NCBI RefSeq assembly: GCF_040869045.1
Contig: NW_027136907.1
Span: forward strand, 124,001 to 188,000
Source: Eurosta solidaginis
Taxonomy: Eukaryota > Arthropoda > Insecta > Diptera > Tephritidae
Direction of reading: 5' to 3'
Length of the DNA stretch: 64,000 bases
Below, piece after piece: positions 13,364-25,875 of this stretch. Each line of letters opens with the position of its first letter. Within the stretch, counting starts at the first letter, position 1. The notes under the pieces are model-generated. The model was given only the letters and a program-made list of their open reading frames with translations. It did not search any database and was not told the origin of the DNA. The position numbers and the translations under genes were made by a program.

Positions 13364-16136
13364 TGATGCAAACAACTGATGAGTTATCTACTTAAATTTG
13401 ATGAACAAAACGACTTACGTATTTTAAACATGTTAACCTTTAGCCCGGTAAGCAAATTAAAAAAAAACGCAATATGTAGGCTACACGAGAACGGAGACGT
13501 CGAGTAACCAAAACAAATGCGTTAAACAAATTCGTACACGTTATTTATCAATTTAACTCTAGAATTAAAGGATATACAACGAGAAGCAACGTTTGACAAC
13601 CTTTAAACAGTTTTAATAACTATCTCAAAAATTGTCGCTCTGATGCAAACAACTGCTAAGTTATCTACTCAATTTGTTGAACAAAACGACTTACGTATTT
13701 TAAACATGCTAACCTTTAGCCCGGTAAGCAAATTAAAAAAAAAACGCAATATGTAGGCTACACGAGAACGGAGACGTCGAGTAACCAAAACAAATGCGTT
13801 AAACAAATTCGTACACGTTATTTATCAATTTAACTCTAGAATTAAAGGATATACAACGAGAAACAACGTTTGACAACCTTTAAACAGTTTTAATAACTAT
13901 CTCAAAAATTGTCGCTCTGATGCAAACAACTGCTGAGTTATCTACTCAAATTTGTTGAACAAAACGACTTACGTATTTTAAACATGCTAACCTTTAGCCC
14001 GGTAAGCAAATTAAAAAAAAAACGCAATATGTAGGCTACACGAGAACGGAGACGTCGAGTAACCAAAACAAATGCGTTAAACAAATTCGTACACGTTATT
14101 TATCAATTTAACTCTAGAATTAAAGGATATACAACGAGAAACAACGTTTGACAACCTTTAAACAGTTTTAATAACTATCTCAAAAATTATCGCTCTGATG
14201 CAAACAACTGATGAGTTATCTACTTAAATTTGATGAACAAAACGACTTACGTATTTTAAACATGCTAACCTTTAGCCCGGTAAGCAAATTAAAAAAAAAC
14301 GCAATATGTAGGCTACACGAGAACGGAGACGTCGAGTAACCAAAACAAATGCGTTAAACAAATTCGTACACGTTATTTATCAATTTAACTCTAGAATTAA
14401 AGGATATACAACGAGAAACAACGTTTGACAACCTTTAAACAGTTTTAATAACTATCTCAAAAATTGTCGCTCTGATGCAAACAACTGATGAGTTATCTAC
14501 TCAAATTTGATGAACAAAACGACTTACGTATTTTAAACATGCTAACCTTTAGCCCGGTAAGCAAATTAAAAAAAAACGCAATATGTAGGCTACACGAGAA
14601 CAGAGACGTCGAGTAACCAAAACAAATGCGTTTAAACAAATTCGTACACGTTATTTATCAATTTAACTCTAGAATTAAAGGATATACAACGAGAAACAAC
14701 GTTTGACAACCTTTAAACAGTTTTAATAACTATCTCAAAAATTGTCGCTCTGATGCAAACAACTGATGAGTTATCTACTTAAATTTGATGAACAAACGAC
14801 TTACGTATTTTAAACATGCTAACCTTTAGCCCGGTAAGCAAATTAAAAAAAAAACGCAATATGTAGGCTACACGAGAACGGAGACGTCGAGTAACCAAAA
14901 CAAATGCGTTAAACAAATTCGTTCACGTTATTTATCAATTAACTCTAGAATTAAAGGATATACAACGAGAAACAACGTTTGACAACCTTTAAACAGTTTT
15001 AATAACTATCTCAAAAATTGTCGCTCTGATGCAAACAACTGATGAGTTATCTACTTAAATTTGATGAACAAAACGACTTACGTATTTTAAACATGCTAAC
15101 CTTTAGCCCGGTAAGCAAATTAAAAAAGAAAACGCAATATGTAGGCTACACGAGAACGGAGACGTCGAGTAACCAAAACAAATGCGTTAAACAAATTCGT
15201 ACACGTTATTTATCAATTTAACTCTAGAATTAAAGGACATACAACGAGAAACAACATTTGACAACCTTTAAACAGTTTTAATAACTATCTCAAAAATTGT
15301 CGCTCTGATGCAAACAACTGATGAGTTATCTACTTAAATTTGATGAACAAAACGACTTACGTATTTTAAACATGCTAACCTTTAGCCCGGTAAGCAAATT
15401 AAAAAAAACGCAATATGTAGGCTACACGAGAACGGAGACGTCGAGTAACCAAAACAAATGCGTTAAACAAATTCGTACACGTTATTTATCAATTTAACTC
15501 TAGAATTAAAGGATATACAACGAGAAACAACGTTTGACAACCTTTAAACAGTTTTAGTAACTATCTCAAAAATTGTCGCTCTGATGCAAACAACTGATGA
15601 GTTATCTACTTAAATTTGATGAACAAAACGACTTACGTATTTTAAACATGCTAACCTTTAGCCCGGTAAGCAAATTAAAAAAAAAAACGCAATATGTAGG
15701 CTACACGAGAACGGAGACGTCGAGTAACCAAAACAAATGCGTTAAACAAATTCGTACACGTTATTTATCAATTTAACTCTAGAATTAAAGGATATACAAC
15801 GAGAAACAACGTTTGACAACCTTTAAACAGTTTTAATAACTATCTCAAAAATTGTCGCTCTGATGCAAACAACTGATGAGTTATCTACTTAAATTTGATG
15901 AACAAAACGACTTACGTATTTTAAACATGCTAACCTTTAGCCCGGTAAGCAAATTAAAAAAAAACGCAATATGTAGGCTACACGAGAACGGAGACGTCGA
16001 GTAACCAAAACAAATGCGTTAAACAAATTCGTACACGTTATTTATCAATTTAACTCTAGAATTAAAGGATATACAACGAGAAACAACGTTTGACAACCTT
16101 TAAACAGTTTTAATAACTATCTCAAAATTGTCGCTC
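13364..16136 (+). repeat. 10-monomer block, second copy (monomers 49-58)
   Basis: Starts: 13364, 13641, 13918, 14196, 14473, 14751, 15027, 15306, 15582, 15861. The variants of 39-48 recur ten units on: TGTTAACC with GAAGCAAC (49), GCTAAG (50), ACAGAGAC (53), ATTCGTTCACG (54), G-interrupted A run with GGACATAC and ACATTTG (55), GTTTTAGTAAC (56). Some first-copy markers are absent (CCGGG in 49, CGTGTTTT in 51, CGATAACGG in 52), so the copies have diverged or later been partly converted. Confidence 0.86.
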
Positions 16137-16695
16137 TGCTGCAAACATCTGCTGAGTTATCTACTCAAATTTGTTGAACAAAACGACTTACGTATTTTAA
16201 ACATGCTAACCTTTAGCCCGGTAATCAAATTAAAAAAAAAAAACGCAATATGTAGGCTACACGAGAACGGAGACGTCGAGTAACCAAAACAAATGCGTTT
16301 AAACAAATTCGTACACGTTATTTATCAATTTAACTCTACAATTAAAGGATATACAACGAGAAACAACGTTTGACAACCTTTAAACAGTTTTAATAACTAT
16401 CTCAAAAATTGTCGCTCTGATGCAAACAACTGATGAGTTATCTACTTAAATTTGATGAACAAAACGACTTACGTATTTTAAACATGCTAACCTTTAGCCC
16501 GGTAAGCAAATTAAAAAAAAAACGCAATATGTAGGCTACACGAGAACGGAGACGTCGAGTAACCAAAACAAATGCGTTAAACAAATTCGTACACGTTATT
16601 TATCAATTTAACTCTAGAATTAAAGGATATACAACGAGAAACAACGTTTGACAACCTTTAAACAGTTTTAATAACTATCTCAAAAATTGTCGCTC
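16137..16695 (+). repeat. Monomers 59-60, between two higher-order blocks
   Basis: Starts: 16137 and 16418. Monomer 59 is unusually changed: TGCTGCAAACATCTGCTGAG at its head, GTAATCAAA before the A run, GCGTTTAAAC, and CTACAAT destroying the TCTAGA core. Monomer 60 is near consensus. They separate the 10-unit repeat from the 12-unit repeat. Confidence 0.75.
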
Positions 16696-19600
16696 TGATG
16701 CAAACAACTGCTGAGCTATCTACTCAAATTTGTTGAACAAAACGACTTACGTATTTTAAACATGCTAACCTTTATCCCGGTAAGCAAATTAAAAAAAAAA
16801 AATGCAATATGTAGGCTACACGAGAACGGAGACGTCGAGTAACCAAAACAAATGCGTTAAACAATTCGTACACGTTATTTATCAATTTAACTCTAGAATT
16901 AAAGGATATACAACGAGAAACAACGTTTGACAACCTTTAAACAGTTTTAATAACTATCTCAAAAATTGTCGCTCTGATGCAAACAACTGCTGAGTTATCT
17001 ACTCAAATTTGTTGAACAAAACGACTTACGTATTTTAAACATGCTAACCTTTAGCCCGGTAAGCAAATTAAAAAAAAACGCAATATGTAGGCTACACGAG
17101 AACGGAGACGTCGAGTAACCAAAACAAATGCGTTAAACAAATTCGTACACGTTATTTATCAATTTAACTCTAGAATTAAAGGATATACAACGAGAAACAA
17201 CGTTTGACAACCTTTAAACAGTTTTAATAACTATCTCAAAAATTATCGCTCTGATGCAAACAACTGATGAGTTATCTACTTAAATTTGATGAACAAAACG
17301 ACTTACGTATTTTAAACATGCTAACCTTTAGCCCGGTAAGCAAATTAAAAAAAAAACGCAATATGTAGGCTACACGAGAACGGAGACGTCGAGTAACCAA
17401 AACAAATGCGTTAAACAAATTCGTACACGTTATTTATCAATTTAACTCTAGAATTAAAGGATATACAACGAGAAACAACGTTTGACAACCTTTAAACAGT
17501 TTTAATAACTATCTCAAAAATTGTCGCTCTGATGCAAACAACTGATGAGTTATCTACTTAAATTTGATGAACAAAACGACTTACGTATTTTAAACATGCT
17601 AACCTTTAGCCGGGTAAGCAAATTAAAAAAAAAAAAACGCAATATGTAGGCTACACGAGAACAGAGACGTCGAGTCACCAAAACAAATGCGTTAAACAAA
17701 TTCGTACACGTTATTTATCAATTTAACTCTAGAATTAAAGGATATACAACGAGAAACAACGTTTGACAACCTTTAAACAGTTTTAATAACTATCTCAAAA
17801 ATTGTCGCTCTGATGCAAACAACTGATGAGTTATCTATTTAAATTTTGATGAACAAAACGACTTACGTATTTTAAACATGCTAACCTTTAGCCCGGTAAG
17901 CAAATTAAAAAAAAAACGCAATATGTAGGCTACACGAGAACGGAGACGTCGAGTAACCAAAACAAATGCGTTAAACAAATTCGTACACGTTATTTATCAA
18001 TTTAACTCTAGAATTAAAGGATATACAACGAGAAACAACGTTTGACAATCTTTAAACAGTTTTAATAACTATCTCAAAAATTGTCGCTCTGATGCAAACA
18101 ACTGATGAGTTATCTACTTAAATTTGATGAACAAAACGACTTACGTATTTTAAACATGCTAACCTTTAGCCCGGTAAGCAAATTAAAAAAGAAATCGCAA
18201 TATGTAGGCTACACGAGAACGGAGACGTCGAGTAACCAAAACAAATGCGTTAAACAAATTCGTACACGTTATTTATCAATTTAACTCTAGAATTAAAGGA
18301 CATACAACGAGAAACAACGTTTGACAACCTTTAAACAGTTTTAATAACTATCTCAAAAATTGTCGCTCTGATGCAACCAACTGATGAGTTATCTACTTAA
18401 ATTTGATGAACAAAACGACTTACGTATTTTAAACATGCTAACCTTTAGCCCGGTAAGCAAATTAAAAAAAAAAACGCAATATGTAGGCTACACGAGAACG
18501 GAGACGTCGAGTAACCAAAACAAATGCGTTAAACAAATTCGTACACGTTATTTATCAATTTAACTCTAGAATTAAAGGATATACAACGAGAAATAACGTT
18601 TGACAACCTTTAAACAGTTTTAATAACTATCTCAAAAATTGTCGCTCTGATGCAAACAACTGATGAGTTATCTACTTAAATTTGACGAACAAAACGACTT
18701 ACGTATTTTAAACATGCTAACCTTTAGCCCGGTAAGCAAATTAAAAAAAAAACGCAATATGTAGGCTACACGAGAACGGAGACGTCGAGTAACCAAAACA
18801 AATGCGTTAAACAAATTCGTACACGTTATTTATCAATTTAACTCTAGAATTAAAGGATATACAACGAGAAACAACGTTGACAACCTTTAAACAGTTTTAA
18901 TAACTATCTAAAAAATTGTCGCTCTGATGCAAACAACTGATGAGTTATCTACTTAAATTTGTTGAACAAAACGACTTACGTATTTTAAACATGCTAACCT
19001 TTAGCCCGGTAAGCAAATTAAAAAAAAACGCAATATGTAGGCTACACGAGAACGGAGACGTCGAGTAACCAAAACAAATACGTTAAACAAATTCGTACAC
19101 GTTACTTATCATTTTAACTCTAGAATTAAAGGATATACAACGAGAAACAACGTTTGACAACCTTTAAACAGTTTTAATAACTATCTCAAAAATTGTCGCT
19201 CTGATGCAAACAACTGATGAGTTATCTACTTAAATTTGATGAACAAAACGACTTACGTATTTTAAACATGCTAACCTTTAGCCCGGTAAGCAAATTAAAA
19301 AAAAAACGCAATATGTAGGCTACACGAGAACGGAGACGTCGAGTAACCAAAACAAATGCGTTAAACAAATTCGTACACGTTATTTATCAATTTAACTCTA
19401 GAATTAAAGGATATACAACGAGAAACAACGTTTGACAACCTTTAAACAGTTTTAATAACTATCTCAAAAATTGTCGCTCTGATGCAAACAACTGCTGAGT
19501 TATCTACTCAAATTTGTTGAACAAAACGACTTACGTATTTTAAACATGCTAACCTTTAGCCCGGTAAGCAAATTAAAAAAAAAAACGCAATATGTAGGCT

Positions 19601-20022
19601 ACACGAGAACGGAGACGTCGAGTAACCAAAACAAATTCGTACACGTTATTTATCAATTTAACTCTAGAATTAAAGGATATACAACGAGAAACAACGTTTG
19701 ACAACCTTTAAACAGTTTTAATAACTATCTCAAAAATTGTCGCTCTGATGCAAACAACTGATGAGTTATCTACTTAAATTTGATGAACAAAACGACTTAC
19801 GTATTTTAAACATGCTAACCTTTAGCCGGTAAGCAAATTAAAAAAAAAACGCAATATGTAGGCTACACGAGAACGGAGACGTCGAGTAACCAAAACAAAT
19901 GCGTTAAACAAATTCGTACACGTTATTTATCAATTTAACTCTAGAATTAAAGGATATACAACGAGAAACAACGTTTGACAACCTTTAAACAGTTTTAATA
20001 ACTATCTCAAAAATTGTCGCTC
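16696..20022 (+). repeat. 12-monomer block, first copy (monomers 61-72)
   Basis: Starts: 16696, 16975, 17252, 17530, 17811, 18090, 18369, 18648, 18925, 19202, 19480, 19746. Markers: GAGCTATC with TTTATCCCGG (61); CCGGGTAAG, ACAGAGAC and GTCACC together (64, called type T here); ATTTAAATTTTGATG (65, type U); G-interrupted A run with GGACATAC (66, type G); GCAACCAAC (67, type C2); GACGAAC (68, type D); AAATACG with TTACTTATC (69, type E). Monomer 71 carries a 13-bp deletion and monomer 72 has lost one C of CCCGG. Confidence 0.87.
19629..19636 (+). other. 13-bp deletion scar in monomer 71
   Basis: Only one AAACAAAT remains where other units have two separated by GCGTT, and the unit is 266 bp long. 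The loss is exactly one repeat plus the spacer. Confidence 0.88.
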
Positions 20023-21697
20023 TGATGCAAACAACTGCTGAGCTATCTACTCAAATTTGTTGAACAAAACGACTTACGTATTTTAAACATGCTAACCTTT
20101 ATCCCGGTAAGCAAATTAAAAAAAAAAATGCAATATGTAGGCTACACGAGAACGGAGACGTCGAGTAACCAAAACAAATGCGTTAAACAAATTCGTACAC
20201 GTTATTTATCAATTTAGCTCTAGAATTAAAGGATATACAACGAGAAACAACGTTTGACAACCTTTAAAAAGTTTTAATAACTATCTCAAAAATTGTCGCT
20301 CTGATGCAAACAACTGCTGAGTTATCTACTCAAATTTGTTGAACAAAACGACTTACGTATTTTAAACATGCTAACCTTTAGCCCGGTAAGCAAATTAAAA
20401 AAAAAACGCAATATGTAGGCTACACGAGAACGGAGACGTCGAGTAACCAAAACAAATGCGTTAAACAAATTCGTACACGTTATTTATCAATTTAACTCTA
20501 GAATTAAAGGATATACAACGAGAAACAACGTTTGACAACCTTTAAACAGTTTTAATAACTATCTCAAAAATTATCGCTCTGATGCAAACAACTGATGAGT
20601 TATCTACTTAAATTTGATGAACAAAACGACTTACGTATTTTAAACATGCTAACCTTTAGCCCGGTAAGCAAATTAAAAAAAAAAACGCAATATGTAGGCT
20701 ACACGAGAACGGAGACGTCGAGTAACCAAAACAAATGCGTTAAACAAATTCGTACACGTTATTTATCAATTTAACTCTAGAATTAAAGGATATACAACGA
20801 GAAACAACGTTTGACAACCTTTAAACAGTTTTAATAACTATCTCAAAAATTGTCGCTCTGATGCAAACAACTGATGAGTTATCTACTTAAATTTGATGAA
20901 CAAAACGACTTACGTATTTTAAACATGCTAACCTTTAGCCGGGTAAGCAAATTAAAAAAAAAAAAACGCAATATGTAGGCTACACGAGAACAGAGACGTC
21001 GAGTCACCAAAACAAATGCGTTAAACAAATTCGTACACGTTATTTATCAATTTAACTCTAGAATTAAAGGATATACAACGAGATACAACGTTTGACAACC
21101 TTTAAACAGTTTTAATAACTATCTCAAAAATTGTCGCTCTGATGCAAACAACTGATGAGTTATCTATTTAAATTTTGATGAACAAAACGACTTACGTATT
21201 TTAAACATGCTAACCTTTAGCCCGGTAAGCAAATTAAAAAAAAAACGCAATATGTAGGCTACACGAGAACGGAGACGTCGAGTAACCAAAACAAATGCGT
21301 TAAACAAATTCGTACACGTTATTTATCAATTTAACTCTAGAATTAAAGGATATACAACGAGAAACAACGTTTGACAACCTTTAAACAGTTTTAATAACTA
21401 TCTCAAAAATTGTCGCTCTGATGCAAACAACTGATGAATTATCTACTTAAATTTGATGAACAAAACGACTTACGTATTTTAAACATGCTAACCTTTAGCC
21501 CGGTAAGCAAATTAAAAAAGAAAACGCAATATGTAGGCTACACGAGAACGGAGACGTCGAGTAACCAAAACAAATGCGTTAAACAAATTCGTACACGTTA
21601 TTTATCAATTTAACTCTAGAATTAAAGGACATACAACGAGAAACAACGTTTGACAACCTTTAAACAGTTTTAATAACTATCTCAAAAATTGTCGCTC
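20023..21697 (+). repeat. 12-monomer block, partial second copy (monomers 73-78)
   Basis: Starts: 20023, 20302, 20580, 20859, 21140, 21419. These repeat monomers 61-66 in order: GAGCTATC with TTTATCCCGG (73), the T markers (76), the U marker ATTTAAATTTTGATG (77), and the G-interrupted A run with GGACATAC (78). The spacing to the first copy is 3327-3329 bp. After 78 the series is broken by the chimeric monomer 79. Confidence 0.87.
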
Positions 21698-21977
21698 TGA
21701 TGCAAACAACTGATGAATTATCTACTTAAATTTGATGAACAAAACGACTTACGTATTTTAAACATGCTAACCTTTAGCCGGGTAAGCAAATTAAAAAAAA
21801 AAAACGCAATATGTAGGCTACACGAGAACAGAGACGTCGAGTCACCAAAACAAATGCGTTAAACAAATTCGTACACGTTATTTATCAATTTAACTCTAGA
21901 ATTAAAGGACATACAACGAGAAACAACGTTTGACAACCTTTAAACAGTTTTAATAACTATCTCAAAAATTGTCGCTC
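21698..21977 (+). repeat. Chimeric monomer 79 (G-type ends, T-type middle)
   Basis: The head carries GATGAATTATC and the tail GGACATAC (C at 21910), both shared with the preceding G-type monomer 78. The middle carries all three T-type marks seen together in monomer 76: CCGGGTAAG near 21780, ACAGAGAC at 21830 and GTCACC at 21843. The A run lacks the G typical of type G. The simplest reading is a short gene-conversion tract, or two exchanges inside one unit, of at most about 190 bp. Confidence 0.75.
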
Positions 21978-22257
21978 TGATGCAACCAACTGATGAGTTA
22001 TCTACTTAAATTTGATGAACAAAACGACTTACGTATTTTAAACATGCTAACCTTTAGCCCGGTAAGCAAATTAAAAAAAAAAAACGCAATATGTAGGCTA
22101 CACGAGAACGGAGACGTCGAGTAACCAAAACAAATGCGTTAAACAAATTCGTACACGTTATTTATCAATTTAACTCTAGAATTAAAGGATATACAACGAG
22201 AAACAACGTTTGACAACCTTTAAACAGTTTTAATAACTATCTCAAAAATTGTCGCTC
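21978..22257 (+). repeat. Monomer 80, at a 3-monomer loss
   Basis: This unit has the GCAACCAAC mark of type C2. In monomers 67-71 and 90-94, three units (D, E and one more) follow before the GCTGAG-CTACTC unit. Here the GCTGAG-CTACTC unit (81) follows immediately. The context therefore suggests that three monomers were lost, or never gained, at the 80/81 junction. Confidence 0.65.
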
Positions 22258-25200
22258 TGATGCAAACAACTGCTGAGTTATCTACTCAAATTTGTTGAAC
22301 AAAACGACTTACGTATTTTAAACATGCTAACCTTTAGCCCGGTAAGCAAATTAAAAAAAAAACGCAATATGTAGGCTACACGAGAACGGAGACGTCGAGT
22401 AACCAAAACAAATGCGTTAAACAAATTCGTACACGTTATTTATCAATTTAACTCTAGAATTAAAGGATATACAACGAGAAACAACGTTTGACAACCTTTA
22501 AACAGTTTTAATAACTATCTCAAAAATTGTCGCTCTGATGCAAACAACTGATGAGTTATCTACTTAAATTTGATGAACAAAACGACTTACGTATTTTAAA
22601 CATGCTAACCTTTAGCCCGGTAAGCAAATTAAAAAAAACGCAATATGTAGGCTACACGAGAACGGAGTCGTCGAGTAACCAAAACAAATGCGTTAAACAA
22701 ATTCGTACACGTTATTTATCAATTTAACTCTAGAATTAAAGGATATACAACGAGAAACAACGTTTGACAACCTTTAAACAGTTTTAATAACTATCTCAAA
22801 AATTATCGCTCTGATGCAAACAACTGATGAGTTATCTACTTAAATTTGATGAACAAAACGACTTACGTATTTTAAGCATGCTAACCTTTAGCCCGGTAAG
22901 CAAATTAAAAAAAAAAACGCAATATGTAGGCTACACGAGAACGGAGACGTCGAGTAACCAAAACAAATGCGTTAAACAAATTCGTACACGTTATTTATCA
23001 ATTTAACTCTAGAATTAAAGGATATACAACGAGAAACAACGTTTGACAACCTTTAAACAGTTTTAATAACTATCTCAAAAATTATCGCTCTGATGCAAAC
23101 AACTGATGAGTTATCTACTTAAATTTGATGAACAAAACGACTTACGTATTTTAAACATGCTAACCTTTAGCCCGGTAAGCAAATTAAAAAAAAAACGCAA
23201 TATGTAGGCTACACGAGAACGGAGACGTCGAGTAACCAAAACAAATGCGTTAAACAAATTCGTACACGTTATTTATCAATTTAACTCTAGAATTAAAGGA
23301 CATACAACGAGAAACAACGTTTGACAACCTTTAAACAGTTTTAATAACTATCTCAAAAATTGTCGCTCTGATGCAACCAACTGATGAGTTATCTACTTAA
23401 ATTTGATGAACAAAACGACTTACGTATTTTAAACATGCTAACCTTTAGCCCGGTAAGCAAATTAAAAAAAAAAACGCAATATGTAGGCTACACGAGAACG
23501 GAGACGTCGAGTAACCAAAACAAATGCGTTAAACAAATTCGTACACGTTATTTATCAATTTAACTCTAGAATTAAAGGATATACAACGAGAAACAACGTT
23601 TGACAACCTTTAAACAGTTTTAATAACTATCTCAAAAATTGTCGCTCTGATGCAAACAACTGATGAGTTATCTACTTAAATTTGACGAACAAAACGACTT
23701 ACGTATTTTAAACATGCTAACCTTTAGCCCGGTAAGCAAATTAAAAAAAAAACGCAATATGTAGGCTACACGAGAACGGAGACGTCGAGTGACCAAAACA
23801 AATGCGTTAAACAAATTCGTACACGTTATTTATCAATTTAACTCTAGAATTAAAGGATATGCAACGAGAAACAACGTTTGACAACCTTTAAACAGTTTTA
23901 ATAACTATCTCAAAAATTGTCGCTCTGATGCAAACAACTGATGAGTTATCTACTTAAATTTGATGAACAAAACGACTTACGTATTTTAAACATGCTAACC
24001 TTTAGCCGGGTAAGCAAATTAAAAAAAAAAAACGCAATATGTAGGCTACACGAGAACAGAGACGTCGAGTCACCAAAACTAATGCGTTAAACAAATTCGT
24101 ACACGTTATTTATCAATTTAACTCTAGAATTAAAGGATATACAACGAGATACAACGTTTGACAACCTTTAAACAGTTTTAATAACTATCTCAAAAATTGT
24201 CGCTCTGATGCAAACAACTGATGAGTTATCTATTTAAATTTTGATGAACAAAACGACTTACGTATTTTAAACATGCTAACCTTTAGCCCGGTAAGCAAAT
24301 TAAAAAAAAAACGCAATATGTAGGCTACACGAGAACGGAGACGTCGAGAAACCAAAACAAATGCGTTAAACAAATTCGTACACGTTATTTATCAATTTAA
24401 CTCTAGAATTAAAGGATATACAACGAGAAACAACGTTTGACAACCTTTAAACAGTTTTAATAACTATCTCAAAAATTGTCGCTCTGATGCAAACAACTGA
24501 TGAATTATCTACTTAAATTTGATGAACAAAACGACTTACGTATTTTAAACATGCTAACCTTTAGCCCGGTAAGCAAATTAAAAAAGAAAACGCAATATGT
24601 AGGCTACACGAGAACGGAGACGTCGAGTAACCAAAACAAATGCGTTAAACAAATTCGTACACGTTATTTATCAATTTAACTCTAGAATTAAAGGACATAC
24701 AACGAGAAACAACGTTTGACAACCTTTAAACAGTTTTAATAACTATCTCAAAAATTGTCGCTCTGATGCAACCAACTGATGAGTTATCTACTTAAATTTG
24801 ATTAACAAAACGACTTACGTATTTTAAACATGCTAACCTTTAGCCCGGTAAGCAAATTAAAAAAAAAAACGCAATATGTAGGCTACACGAGAACGGAGAC
24901 GTCGAGTAACCAAAACAAATGCGTTAAACAAATTCGTACACGTTATTTATCAATTTAACTTTAGAATTAAAGGATATACAACGAGAAACAACGTTTGACA
25001 ACCTTTAAACAGTTTTAATAACTATCTCAAAAATTGTCGCTCTGATGCAAACAACTGATGAGTTATCTACTTAAATTTGACGAACAAAACGACTTACGTA
25101 TTTTAAACATGCTAACCTTTAGCCCGGTAAGCAAATTAAAAAAAAAACGCAATATGTAGGCTACACGAGAACGGAGACGTCGAGTGACCAAAACAAATGC

Positions 25201-25875
25201 GTTAAACAAATTCGTACACGTTATTTATCAATTTAACTCTAGAATTAAAGGATATACAACGAGAAACAACGTTTGACAACCTTTAAACAGTTTTAATAAC
25301 TATCTAAAAAATTATCGCTCTGATGCAAACAACTGATGAGTTATCTACTTAAATTTGTTGAACAAAACGACTTACGTATTTTAAACATGCTAACTTTTAG
25401 CCCGGTAAGCAAATTAAAAAAAAACGCAATATGTAGGCTACACGAGAACGGAGACGTCGAGTAACCAAAACAAATACGTTAAACAAATTCGTACACGTTA
25501 CTTATCAATTTAACTCTAGAATTAAAGGATATACAACGAGAAACAACGTTTGACAACCTTTAAACAGTTTTAATAACTATCTCAAAAATTGTCGCTCTGA
25601 TGCAAACAACTGATGAGTTATCTACTTAAATTTGATGAACAAAACGACTTACGTATTTTAAACATGCTAACCTTTAGCCCGGTAAGCAAATTAAAAAAAA
25701 AACGCAATATGTAGGCTACACGAGAACGGAGACGTCGAGTAACCAAAACAAATGCGTTAAACAAATTCGTACACGTTATTTATCAATTTAACTCTAGAAT
25801 TAAAGGATATACAACGAGAAACAACGTTTGACAACCTTTAAACAGTTTTAATAACTATCTCAAAAATTGTCGCTC
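22258..25875 (+). repeat. 13-monomer block, first copy (monomers 81-93)
   Basis: Starts: 22258, 22536, 22812, 23091, 23369, 23648, 23926, 24206, 24485, 24764, 25043, 25321, 25598. Markers: GCTGAG-CTACTC (81); GGAGTCGTC with an 8-A run (82); AAGCATGC (83); GGACATAC (84); GCAACCAAC (85, 90); GACGAAC with GAGTGACC (86, 91); T marks (87); U mark (88); G-interrupted A run (89); AAATACG with TTACTTATC (92). Monomers 81-89 recur thirteen units on as 94-102, 3618 bp away. Confidence 0.86.
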
